From Diogma glabrata (lineage: Eukaryota; Arthropoda; Insecta; Diptera; Cylindrotomidae), in assembly GCA_963693315.1 (NCBI GenBank), contig OY856186.1, positions 374,150,418 to 374,214,417 of the forward strand: a stretch of 64,000 nucleotides of DNA, read 5' to 3'. Position numbers and translations under genes: made by a program. The first letter of the stretch is position 1, and each line of letters opens with the position of its first letter. This document shows, in pieces, positions 23,097 through 34,374 of this stretch. Under the pieces are notes generated by a model. That model did not search any database. It saw only the letters and a list, made by a program, of their open reading frames with translations, and was not told the DNA's origin.

Positions 23097-24719
23097 TGTT
23101 TTAAAAAGCGTTTAAATTATTGGTAATAACCTATCAAAAACTCAAAATTAAGAATACAGTAATCAAATATTTTTATTTAGGAAAAATCAATTTTTTTAAC
23201 TCGCATTTAATATGTAAAATAATCATAATCAAATAAGAAAAACTCAAAACAGAAACAATAGAAATTCACCAAACTGGACCCCTACTCTCGAACAGATAAA
23301 TGTAATCACAAAACTGTCAATCTACACAATATTGTGAATCTGACCAGAACAATATTTTTAATGTCAAAATAAAATTTGTTTCATGTATTGATTTTTTAAA
23401 TGCACATTTCATCGATTGGTGTAAAAATTAAGTTACAATTCAAAAATGTCTTTAATTATATTGATTAATTGTAATTTTATCATTTATTTATTAAAAATAT
23501 TATATTTTATTTTGCATTTTTGAAGATTCCAAAAAATAGTTGTCAAAAATATGGTTAAAAACAACATCTTTGATTGATTTATCTCAAACTATTCATGAAT
23601 TTGACCAAAAATGTGTTAGAATCTGTTATAATGTCATAACTAAGACCTATATGGTACACTAATTTGTATTATGGAATATGATTTTTACACAAAGTTGTGA
23701 AGTGGTGAAAATGACAATATTGTGATGACACTAACATAAAGAAAGGTAATACAAGTATTTATATAAGCCTCATGAATTAAATGGTGATTGAGATAGAGTT
23801 AAGTATAGAAATGGTTATAGGCTTCCGGATTACCAAATAAAATTATCGAAAATATTTTAAACGCAAATAGGGGCATAAATGTTTAAAGGTTTGTTTAAAG
23901 TTCATATAACGGGAGATTGAAAACGGTGAAAGATAGAATTATAGCCACATCGACCTTACGCATCTGTACGTGTTAGTAGAATGAGTAAAGAAAAGGTGTG
24001 AAGAAAAGGTGTGAAAAATAACTTGTTACGACGTGAGATATATAATTGAAGGTTGGTGATGGTACTTTTGTAGTATCAGTGATTGTAGACAACGTTTAAG
24101 GCCAATGGACAATAAAAATGATATCAAAATAAATAAGTGAGTGAGATAATTTTGTTGAAAAGAATCTATTTTATTTTATTCTAACTCTTAAAAGTTTCTG
24201 ATATTGAAAGAAGAAGAGTTAGAGTTAAACAATTTCAATAAATTGTAAAGATCGGGCCTATTTCGATTCTTGCTCTAAAATAAGAATCAACACCATCTAA
24301 ATGCAACTCCAAAAACGACAACAACTATTATCCCATTTTCAGTTCTTACTCTATATCAAAATAGAAAAATTATAGAAAAGAAAACTTCAAAACAATTCAG
24401 CAAATCAAATTATTATTTCATTTTCGGGCTTCAATAATAGAATTTGGGTCATATAAATATCATATCAAAGTTATCTTGTTTTATTAGAGATAAAATTATT
24501 CCTCATTTAACTGGAATTTTAGATAATGTCATGAAAATTCTAAATAACTATTGGGCGTAAGAGTGACCAATGTATATAAAAAAAGAAACAATGATGGAAA
24601 ATTCTCGTCAATAAAATATCGATCAATCTATTCGATCGGGGAGTGCGAAATGTTTATCGAACAGTATCAAATTTTAGCCAGTATTGTTACTGTGCTACAA
24701 ATGTTTTAATGTACATTTT
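23097..24719. other. Noncoding DNA, nothing recognised
   Basis: AT-rich, with only short frames and no repeat boundary that I could fix. It ends at the 3' side of the I/LOA-like relic. Confidence 0.5.
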
Positions 24720-24774
24720 TCGAAAGGGATGAAAGTAGGAAAGGGAAGACGAGCTAAATTAGATTAAATTAAGT

Positions 24775-25259
24775 TCAGTGGTGATATGTTGTACTTCGAC
24801 AAAAATGATCTATCGTACCCCAACCATCTACTCCTTGGTGAATACTCAGTTCGAACACCTCCTCTAATCCTGTCTCCCTTAGGAATTTCAGGGTATAAAG
24901 AGGGTTAAGTTTATGCAATTCATGCCGGTCAATATAATACTCTTCCATATGCAACCTTTTAGTATAGATCAAGACTGAAAAATATTTGAGAAGACAGGCT
25001 GTGGTCTTTTCTTTCAGTAGACAGAATCTACATTCGTTTCTCGACTCCACCCCAAAGTTATTTAGGTGTTTTCTTAGATGGCAGTATCGTGTAAGAACCC
25101 CTATCAGTATTCTCAGGTTGTTCCTATATTCAAGTCAGAGGAAATTACTGCTTTCTTTAGATTCATGCATCCAATCAACGCATTGGACTAACCTAAACCC
25201 GCTATGTTATTCTAGGTCCTTGACCGCTCCGTTATAATAAGTTCCCTCATCATTTCGTG
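24775..25259 (-). pseudogene. C-terminal zinc-knuckle region of the I/LOA-like element
   Basis: Directly after RNase H the readings DPKPFCGLSKKAIHEMMREL and, lower down, NECRFCLLKEKTTACLLKYF appear, followed by LHKLNPLYTLKFLRETGLEE. This matches the CxxC..E.ET..HLL tail common to R1/I/LOA-type ORF2 proteins. The downstream Cys/His ligands are missing or out of frame, and several stops lie between the pieces. Confidence 0.65.
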
Positions 25260-25660
25260 GATGGCTTTTTTACTTAATCCACAAAAGGGCTTCGGGTCGA
25301 AAAAAGATGTTAAAGTACTTCGCTTTGGTAATTACTCGGCTTTTTGCCGATTACCTGCGACACCTGCATCACCAGGTGTCCAGTAAAAAGTAACTTTGTT
25401 AATATTCTCAAGCATTTTTTGCTTGCTCACACAGTCTTAATCAGTTGTGGATGTGATGGTGTATGAACTTAACGCATTTGCTGCTATTTGCCTGTCCGAC
25501 AAGATGGCAATTCTCTTGTTCTTGTATTTTATTTCTAAATTGCAGTTAGGGCACCTTTCGACAGCACATATTTTATAATAAAAGACGCTTTGGTAGGCGC
25601 CCATGGGCTCAAAGTATTTGGTTTTTGGTCCACATACTCCTGCGCATTCCATAACATTTG
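25260..25660 (-). pseudogene. RNase H domain remnant of the I/LOA-like element
   Basis: The frame reads ECAGVCGPKTKYFEPMGAYQ, then NKRIAILSDRQIAANALSSY, then, after a stop, VTFYWTPGDAGVAGN. These match the RNase H blocks G.G.F.P....., ILSDSQAA.KAL and W.PGH.G..GNE. The expected PGH is PGD here and the final GNE.AD is degraded (GNRQKAE), and the FQAE block is not readable, so several catalytic residues are lost. The intact domain would remove the RNA strand of the RNA:DNA hybrid. Confidence 0.75.
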
Positions 25661-26063
25661 ATTACATTGTTACTCAGATGATACTTAGTGGATTTACTGC
25701 TCCACTCCGCTTTTTTACACAACTGCTACGCAAATTTCCTATCAAAGTTGAACTGCTAAATTGTTCCGTCGTAGAGAAACTTCCATCTTTAGGATAGAGC
25801 TGGTCTCATCTGGGCAACTTATCTGAGGTACTTCCCCGAGATGCCAGCCTCTTTTCCCCATTCCTTTTGCATTCGCCTTTCTATGTCCATGGACAATGAC
25901 TTTGCCAAACCCCCGATAAGTCGGTCTTTGCCCAGTCTTCAATTAGTGCAGTCAGAAGTTCCCCCTCATCCCGACAGCCTCCAAACCTTTACGAATAAGC
26001 CAACGTTTTACATCCTCTAGCAGAGGGAGAGATTTTTTCCTCGTCTGCCTGCCTAAAAGATGG

Positions 26064-27091
26064 TTATCTTTTTTTAATGCTAATCTTGTGAAGAATTGCA
26101 ATGTGATTTCCCATTTTAGTCACAAGTACACGTTTGTCAACTTCCACTTTAGGTAAAACAGACACGAACCTTTTTACCGTCTGCCCGTCGTAGCGTTCTA
26201 CCACCATATGACGAAGCTTAAAGTGAATACCATCAAACCAGATCATGTGATCAGCACATCCTATTGGTAATTGATTTACTAGCCTTGCCTCAATTAACCC
26301 CCAAGTTCTCCGAGTAAAGCATCGTCTGGGGTTAATCCTCATGCAGAAAAGCCACCATAACACCAGCTTAGGTGGTGCTTGTTCTGAGATGGCGTTGTTC
26401 TCTGTTCTGACGAGGGGTTATCCTGGGCCTCTTTTGTTGCATTGTCCTGCGTCTTCTTGGAACCTGCGGCCATCCCTTGCGGCCACCCCTTTCCTTTCCA
26501 GAATCTTTCTCTTTGAGTTTGCCGATGAAAATCCCTCCGCAAGGAATCTAAGGTATCACCTATACCAGATCTACTGAGGCCCTGGCTCAGTAGCTCGTTC
26601 AAGCCTTCGGGCTGACCTAAGGGTGGTAAAGTGGGACTTTTATGCCTTCTCCTCCTATTATTTCTATTTGGAACAGTGCTACTTTCTGCCGGCACGGTAT
26701 GTATACTCCTCTCGGCCACAGCAGTGTCAATTGCCACCGGTACATTCCCATTGCCAGAATGATAGGAAGACTCGCTCAGGTGCCTGCCACTTCTACCCTC
26801 TCCTCTCGTCAACACGGTGAAGTCCCGCTTTTGACGTCGTCTTACGGTGACGTCCCATCTAAAAATCGGGTGACTTCCAGGTCTATTTTGTTTTGCCAAA
26901 GAAGCTGAGCTCTGACTTGGTCGACCTACTTTTTCTTGATGCTCATGTGAACAAAATGGATTATAATTTTGAAAACAAGACGAGTCAACGAAAGTGTTTG
27001 AAGTTTGATTTGACGATCGAAGAAGTGAATTTATTATTGACTCTTTGATCTCATGGTGGTGTAGAGCAACATGCGTTAAGAAAAGAGACAT
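26064..27091 (-). pseudogene. ORF1-like protein of I/LOA-like retrotransposon
   Basis: The main frame (27091-26339, 250 codons) is hydrophilic and rich in Arg, Ser, Gln and Pro, with a basic stretch NRRRRHKSPTLPPLG, as is usual for RNA-binding ORF1 proteins. It stops at GGFSA. A second frame (26363-26064) takes over with RRCFTRRTWGLIEARLVNQL and VLPKVEVDKRVLVTKMG, resembling the DUF4780-type C-terminal domain of ORF1 proteins in this group; that assignment is tentative. A single frameshift near 26350 would separate the two. A further in-frame region continues to about 25742. ORF1 proteins bind the element RNA and are needed for transposition. Confidence 0.6.
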
Positions 27092-27245
27092 TTGCCAAGA
27101 ACAACTCGGTGTGGTTGAGTTGTTGAGCGTTGGATGGGTTGAGAATGTGTTAAAAATAAATTAGAATTCCGTCAACTTTCCGTGGACTTTTTTTGGCTCC
27201 GCTAGCGATTTTGGAAGACATATTATTGACACTGGACATTTTAGT

Positions 27246-30200
27246 TTGGTACTGCTGAGGCGAGGACTAGTGGTAGTCACAAATTTCAAAATTGATTAGA
27301 CTAAACGTTATTTTTAGAATCAAAGTGGATATTCGATATGTCCTGGTTTTAAGACGGGAAGTGTATTTATGTATTTATTGGAAAGGAAGAGTTCGTCTCT
27401 TTTAAATACTTAGGCTCTCAGTCTAATAACATAATACTAATAGATTTAAAGCTAAAATCATTGGCGCCGGCACTAGCCGTTGGCCCCTGATATAATAGGT
27501 TTAATCCGCTCCAACAGAGTTTCCAAGATTAAGCATAATCTCTGAGCCGGTTCAAAGCTCCGACTAATGACAAGACTAGTTCTAAATAGCCAGTTCTAAG
27601 TAAGATAATAGAAACTGAGTTCAAGCGAAGCCAGTTATTAATTTCTAAAGCAGTTTTCAGGAACGGAAAATCCTGACTATAGTGGTTCAGAGGCTCTGTT
27701 GTACAATCTTATGAAAGACTTTTGAATGCGCATTAAAGATATCATTCCTTGCTTTCGATGAAAACCCGCTTAAAAACGTCTTACTCTTACGAATACACTT
27801 TGGGAAAAAACTGCAGGAACTTAATTATTACAAACGTTGAAGAAACTAATGCATCAACAAACATCACACGGATAAAATGGCAAAATAAATAACTTGTTAA
27901 CGACTTAATCAAATCTCTATTCCAAACAACGATTCTGTTTAGATTAAGATAAATACACTACCGAGGTAGTTTCATCAGGCGAGGTCTTAGCTCGCCAAAT
28001 TGACGTCAAGTCATAGAATATTAATTCACAAATATCAACATTATGGACAACAATCTAGCCGTTATGAAAAGTGTTAGATAAATTATCACCCTTAACATAC
28101 AAAATTCGGTCAGTTGCGATTAATGATAGAACTTTTAATAATCGGCGCGTGTTCGTTTGTGGTCTAAACAGTAAAGTACTGTTTGTCATACCTTCAGTTA
28201 ATAAACAGATAATAGGTGAAATGGAAAGTTTGTTTGTTGCAAGTGAATCATATGAAGATATTCTTCAAACCCAATCTATTTTCTAGATATTGTAGTCCAG
28301 AAAACACAACGCGTTTCATTGAATTATCAAACACTTTCGATATTTCGATTAGTCAAACGTGGCCAACTTTAACCAAAAAAAAAACGAAAGAACGTTACGA
28401 TTATTACAACACTGTAAACTATTTTACCAGAATGTCAATATACTATCTGATATAAAATCAGTCTGCTTCGTTTCTTAAATTTGTTTTTCTTATATTTACC
28501 ATTCTTCATCCAAGGGTTAAAACAAAAACTAGAAATGAGCCAAATATGTGTTTGTTTTTGTTTGTTAGCGTTTTTTTTGTTTTTAAATTCAATTAGTGCA
28601 AACACGCAAATATTATGTAAAAAGAAAAATGATATACATAGCTCATAGGTGTTTTGGGTTTGGATATTGTTTTTATGTGTAAATTAAAATAAATTGCTGT
28701 TGACGTTGTTATATTTTAGTTGAAGCGAAAAAGTTAATGAAATTTGAGTATGTTGTGTGTCTGAATATTTTTATTTTATTTTAAGTAAATGTTATAATCC
28801 AATTAATATTATACATTATTAATAGGGTTTGTAATTTTGGTTAAATTATGGTATAAATTACTTATTATTTAAAAAGACTTAATTGGAAGAATGTGGTAAT
28901 AAATTACTTGGTATTTAATTTTTATGATAGAAACAGTTAGGACATTATTGACCACAAACTTAATTGAATAGTTTAATATTAACAGTTCTCAGCGCACCAT
29001 AGGTTCTAGTTAGTTTAATTTCCACAACCTTAAATTAACTTATTAACACATTTTGGAACATAAAATTTTACCGCTGTCACCAGATTGTCATGTCATGTCT
29101 TTTCAATCTTCTTGTGATTTGATGGTCTAATCTGATGGTCTAGATAGAAATCGACAGTGAATTTCACACGAAATTTCCCTAAAATTATGAACCATCCATC
29201 TTTTTCACACTAAACCATTTCCCTCGCATCTTCTACGCCAACGAATAAAATTTACAAAACGTTAAATGTTTTTTCGTACAATATAATAAATGTTTCCGTA
29301 AACAAAAACGAAAAACATTTATCATTTTTAATTCAAACTAACTTCTCAGTAATTTATTTCAACTTACAAAAAAAAAAATTAGCACAATCTGTTCGTAAAT
29401 CGATATTAAAATAAGATTTGTCTCTTCGTAAAATATTTATTTAAGTATATTATCAAACTAATTAAATATTCAACGAAAATTTTATTTCCTTAATTTATTC
29501 CTAATTCGCAAAAAAAAACAAAATCTAAGATAAAAATTGAAAACTTTTAACAAACAAAAAAAAAACGATAAAAAATCGAAATAATTAAGAAAGAGGAAGG
29601 AAAAAGAAAGAAAATATCATAAAAAACCGGATCGCGAGAAAATAAGAAAATGAATAAATTACAAAAAAAAACAAGAATTTTTTTGATTTAAGGAAATTTA
29701 AATTAAGATTCGAAAGACAACAACAAACAACAAGTATTTTGGTAAATAAAAAATTATAAAAATTTAAGTAATTAGCTATAGCGAAGAAATATTTAACAAC
29801 ATTTAATAAGAGTTTAATTTTTTTTCTGTAATTTAATTAAAATATAATTTTTGAAGAAATAAGTTTGAGAGATTTTTCATGTTGCGCGCATTAGGATGGA
29901 AGAGCTAAAATTATAATAATTAAAAGTAATTTAAATTCACAAACAAAAATTAGCAACGAAAAACTTAAAGCTGAAAAGCTTAAGAAAATTGTGTCACCTT
30001 TAAAAACCAAATTTTGATATATATATGTACATAAAAGCAAACGAAATTACTTACAAATAAATAAATAAAATATAAAGAACGATAGTGATTGATTGATGAA
30101 TGAATAATTTTCTGTATTCAGAATAAATCTTTTAATAGAACATATTATTTGTAAATAAATTATTTGCATTGAAATATTTCAACATTTGATTCGAATAACT

Positions 30201-30968
30201 AATTTCATAGAAAATGAAATTTATTTTATGTTTGACAGTAATGTGAAAACTGAAATCAAATTTTATGCTAAATAGGATGAAAATTGTTGCGCGTTTTCAT
30301 TATATTATAAATATCGATACCAATAATTTGTTTGACAGAAGCTAAAGAAGTTTTGCAAGGATTTCATTTTTATTGATTTGATTTACTGTTAAAGCTTTAC
30401 AATGTCTTTTATTGTAAGTTAACTTTATAAAATCATAAACAATCAATTGATTCATTGTGATTTTTGTTTTAATTGGATTGACAAATTTACAATTTCACCT
30501 TATGATTTATCACAACGCATTGTTAACAGCACCATGGAACAGTTAGGAGTATTTCGTTAGAGTCGATCTAAATTTGCCACGTGCACATGTTTGTTTAATT
30601 GTGTGGGTTGCACATATTGAATAGAATAACACAAAGTCTAGTCAAATCAAACAAAGTGTCTTGAACTTTTTTTTGCTTCCAGAAAAGTATGGCAAAATGC
30701 TACTGACCAAGACATTGTTATGAAATGACGCCTAGTTCTTTCAAAGAACACCACAATCCTTACCTTTGTGAAGTTAGCCCGAAATTCTATCTCGTAAAAC
30801 AAGAAAAGTTGCATATGGTAATACTACAAAATTTTATACTATCATGACATTTTATTTTAGATTTCTTTCTGTAAGTTATTTTACTTTCTAATTAATTGAT
30901 TTTTATTTTCAGATAAAAACCCTGCATATTGAAATATCCTACTTCAAAAGAAGTCTTATTTCTTATAG
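27246..30968. other. Noncoding DNA with a possible hAT terminal remnant
   Basis: At 27459-27487, GCGCCGGCACTAGC and GTTGGCCCCTG resemble the terminal repeat of the hAT at 31-34 kb (GCGCCGGCGCTAGC, TTTTGGCGCCTG) and may be the end of a decayed relative. The rest, including the very A/T-rich 28.5-30.9 kb, has only short frames with no recognisable motif. Confidence 0.45.
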
Positions 30969-31166
30969 TTATCATTCAGGGCCGGCGCTTCCTTGGAGCA
31001 GTACGAGCAGTTTGACGGGGCGCTAAAATTGGAGGGAGTCAAAACCCAATTAATAAAAATAAATTTAAAATAATAAAATAAATATTTTAATTACCGAAAT
31101 TTATTACCAAAAATATTTTTTTCACTGTGTAAAAATTCTTAAATTTTTTTTGTAAAATTTCTTTCA

Positions 31167-32520
31167 ATGCAATCTTTGGCATTCAGGGGTGGGTCAGACA
31201 GGTTATACGACAAAAATAATGGTAATTTTCTCAAATTAGTAGAGGCAATTGCTGAATTTGACAATGTTCTTTCAGAACACCTACGACGGATAACTAATAT
31301 TGAGACGCATAACAAATATTTGTATAAAAGCATTCAGAATGAACTAATTGATGATATGATAAAAGGTGCAAAATATTTTTGGATAATTGTTGATTGTACT
31401 GCAGATCAGAGCCGCAATGAACATTTATCACTTATTGTTAGAGTTGTTCATAGAAATCAAAACAAACATGAAATTAAGAAGCTTTTTATGGGTTTTTAAA
31501 AGCTACAGATACGACGGGTAAGGGCTTAACGAATTTAGTTTTAGACCAACTAACTTCTCTAAAATTTTCAATTAGTGATTGCAGAAGGCAGGGCTATGAT
31601 AATGGCTCAAATATGAAGGGAAAAAACATTGGAATGCAAGCTCAAATTAAACAAATAGAACCCCGAGCATTTTTTGTGCCATGCGCATTACATTCAGCTA
31701 ACCTAGTCCTTCTAAATTCAGTTCAATGTTCACTTCAAGCTGTAAATTTTTTTGATACTGTCCAATGTTTATATGTTTTTTTTTCCAGTTCTGTTTCAAG
31801 ATGGGACATTTTGAAACAGAATGTGAAAACATTAACTCTCAAGCCACTCTGTACGACAAGATGGGAAAGCCGCATAGAAGCTTTAAAACCCTTAATGTGT
31901 AGTTTAGGTAATATTTATGACGCTTTAGTTCAAATAAGAAGTGACAAGGATAAGGACGGAATAACAAGAAATAACACGAACAGTTTATCTCTCAAAATTA
32001 TTCATATTGAATTTATTTGTTCAATAATTATTTGATATAATATTCTTGATAAAATGAATATATTTAGCAAATAGTTACAAAGTCACGCTATTTGTTTAAC
32101 GACGGCAGTACATTTGTTAAAAGAGTTTTTGACGAACTTACGAAATAAGGAAAAATTTCTGGGGTTTATCTTGCAAGCTAAAGAAATAGCTTTAAAATTA
32201 GATGTTCCACCAAATTTCCCGGATGCTCCAAGGTGCCCTAGTCGAAAACCTCAACTTTTTTCGTACGAAGGTAGAGACGATTATATCAAATCCTGAAAAA
32301 AAATTTGAAGTTAAATTTTATTTTCAAATCCTTGATCAGGCGATTCAATCTGTTAGCGAACGGTTTGATCAAATTTCGGAACACAATAATATTTTCAAAT
32401 TTTTGCATAAAATTTCTGTGGCTTCATTAAATGCTTCTGATCATTTAAATAATTGTCTAGCATTTAACTTTCAATTCAAAGTCTGATATAGTAGGTTTAG
32501 ATTTATGGGACAAAATTAAA
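31167..32520 (+). pseudogene. hAT transposase, central (DUF4371-like) region
   Basis: The frames in order are LAFRGGSDRLYDKNNGNFLK, LVEAIAEFDNVLSEHLRRI, YFWIIVDCTADQSRNEHLSL (31167-31499), then GKGLTNLVLDQLTSLKFSIS, GYDNGSNMKGKNIGMQAQIK, FFVPCALHSANLVLLNSV and LKPLCTTRWESRIEALKPLM (31500-32035). Further pieces follow at 32114-32486 (LQAKEIALKLDVPPNFPDAP). The D-x-x-D (VDCTAD), GYDNGSNM, HSANL and TRW-E motifs are those of hAT transposases, and they include the first two catalytic Asp positions. At least three stops or frameshifts interrupt the chain, so no active transposase can come from it. Confidence 0.88.
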
Positions 32521-32533
32521 ACATTCCTAAGTA

Positions 32534-33667
32534 CACCAAGAAAAAAACGTGTAGTAAAAAGTTAACTACACTGTAGTTCAACTTACAACTGTCCTTTAAG
32601 TTGTAAAATTTAAAAATGTCGGTAGTAAATTTGATTGCGCGTACTAATTTTAATGATTGATGCATTTGTTCTTAATATAAAAAATAGTGAAAATAAATAG
32701 TTATTAAATCTAATTATTTTAACTAAAACTTAGTAGTAACAATTGCTACCTAAAATGATAAACCAATAATGGTGTTACAATTTTTATTACAAAATATAGT
32801 TAATACAACTGCATTATAGATTATTGTTTTCTCTGGTTGTACCAAATTTTTCTAAAACAAGGTTATGTAAAATTTGAGTTTAAAAGTGGAAAATGGCTAA
32901 TAAACAATCTAATAGTGTTTTAAATGTAGAATTAATTTAGAAAATTTAAAAATTATTATGAATCATTTCAAATATAATCATTTTAATGAAAAAATAAATA
33001 CTTATCAATGTAAAATTGATAAATGTGATCGTGAACAAGTGGACTTTTGTACAAGCTCATTTGTACAATATTAATACATTACATGGTGGTGTAAATAACA
33101 ACATCAAAACTTTTATTAGAGATCTTACTGGATATCAGGTAAAGTGTAGTTAGATTATGGAATATTTTTATAACTTTTTTGTAAAAATAAATAAATAAAT
33201 AATTTTGACAAAAGAAGTTATTGCTTTTACTACTTTCCATATAGTTGAAATTACTACCAGTAGGCCATACAAAACACTATTTGTTATTTTTATAATTGCT
33301 ACGATATTTTATATGGTTGTGAAAACTAGTGATCTCAACAATTGTTCATACTACCATCGTATTAAAAATAACTATCTAGAACTTTTAATTTATACAACGG
33401 TACATAGTAAAGTCAATTACGGCTTAAAATTATCTAAATGTTTTTCGTATTTAAAATTACTACCAGGAAGACAAGTTTTACAAAATTTTGTATTTAAAAT
33501 AATAAAAATGTTTTTAACTTTTCAACACAGAGTTTTGTACATATTACTATCCTTGTGTATTTAAAACAACTAAATTTAACTACGGACGTAGTTAGTCATT
33601 TTTAACTACCAATTTATTAATATTAATCGCCATTTTTATTATAACCAACTATTTTTTTTTCTCGGTG
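32534..33667. mobile_element. 1,134-bp TA-flanked element nested in the hAT
   Basis: The left end, CACCAAGAAAAAAA, and right end, TTTTTTTCTCGGTG, are inverted repeats with one mismatch in the first ten bases. TA lies immediately outside both ends (32532-32533, 33668-33669). Removing the insert with one TA rejoins the transposase reading KIKTFLS to IISGTLSPIESLDF. The interior is rich in TAACTAC/GTAGTTA strings near both ends and in CTACCA strings. A 119-codon frame (33205-33564) is open but Leu/Ile/Phe-rich with no recognisable motif; I do not treat it as a gene. TA duplication suggests a Tc1/mariner-type mobilising transposase, which is inference. Confidence 0.85.
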
Positions 33668-33669
33668 TA

Positions 33670-33980
33670 TAATTTCAGGAACTTTAAGCCCTATAGAATC
33701 ATTAGATTTTATATTTGAAAAGAAATTCGACCAGATATTACCAAATCTAGTTGTAGTTCTTAGAATTTTATTGACAATACCAGTCACAGTAGCTTCCGGT
33801 GAACGTAGCTTTTCTAAATTAAAAATTATTAAAAATTATTTACGTAGTACAATAGGACAAGAAAGACTGGTAGATTTAGCTAGAATATCTATAGAAAGTA
33901 AATTTCTGAGCAACTTGGATTATAGTGATTTGATAGACGACTTTGCAAGAATCAAAGCGCGTAAAATAAAATTTAATTAA
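33670..33980 (+). pseudogene. hAT transposase C-terminal dimerisation (hATC) domain
   Basis: The reading ISGTLSPIESLDFIFEKKFD, then VVVLRILLTIPVTVASGERS, FSKLKIIKNYLRSTIGQERL and VDLARISIESKFLSNLDYSD ends in a stop at 33978-33980. The (L/I)PVT.ASGERSFSKLK..K..LRS and L..L..ISIE blocks define the hATC domain, which mediates dimerisation and holds the third catalytic acidic region. This portion has no internal stop. It is cut off from the rest of the gene by the nested element and the upstream frameshifts. Confidence 0.92.
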
Positions 33981-34374
33981 CTAATATATTTTACAATTTT
34001 CACACGCTTGAATTTTAGTGCTATTTATCCAATTTTTTTTAATTTTTTGTTATTGAAATTCGTACGCTATATTAGTAAGTACGATAGCAATATTAAATCT
34101 TTATTTATTTTTTAAATATATTTTTAATATTAATTTTTTGTTATTGAAATTCGTACGCTGGATTAGAACGATAACAATATTTAATCTTTTATTTATTTTT
34201 TTAATGTTTATTTTTGAGGACGTGGGATACCTCGTTAAAAAAAATGCACTGCATATCCTACCTTTTAGGTGATGTGGAAACGGATTATTTACGACAAATA
34301 GATTTTTTTAGGGCGGCATTTTTGAAAACTGCACCAGGCGCCAAAATCGCTAGCGCCGGCGCTGTTATCATTAA

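Larger units (their letters stand above)
24720..27245 (-). mobile_element. I/LOA-like non-LTR retrotransposon lacking EN and RT
   Basis: On the minus strand an ORF1-like region (27091 to about 25740) is followed directly by an RNase H-like region (25652 to 25260) and a C-terminal zinc-knuckle region (to 24775). The roughly 3 kb that should encode endonuclease and reverse transcriptase is absent. RNase H after RT is typical of I, LOA and related clades. The block is visibly richer in G and C than its surroundings. Boundaries are approximate because no poly(A) or target duplication was seen. Confidence 0.75.
30977..34364 (+). mobile_element. hAT element with terminal repeats and 8-bp target duplication
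   Basis: The left end is CAGGGCCGGCGCT (30977-30989) and the right end is AGCGCCGGCGCTG (34352-34364), its complement with one change. TTATCATT lies just outside both ends (30969-30976 and 34365-34372), a perfect 8-bp duplication as expected for hAT. Inside are broken pieces of a transposase of the type annotated as zinc finger MYM-type protein 1-like (DUF4371 plus hATC). Only about 190 bp separate the left end from the DUF4371 region, so the N-terminal zinc finger is deleted. A 1,134-bp element sits inside it. Confidence 0.92.

Noticed and set aside
27180..27245. GCTCCGCTAGCGATTTTGG as another hAT terminal repeat
   Set aside because: The match is short, and the same bases lie in a small basic frame at the 5' side of the I/LOA-like relic; chance cannot be excluded.
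33205..33564. 119-codon open frame
   Set aside because: It lies inside the TA-flanked nested element, is rich in Leu/Ile/Phe/Lys as expected from AT-rich DNA, and shows no motif.
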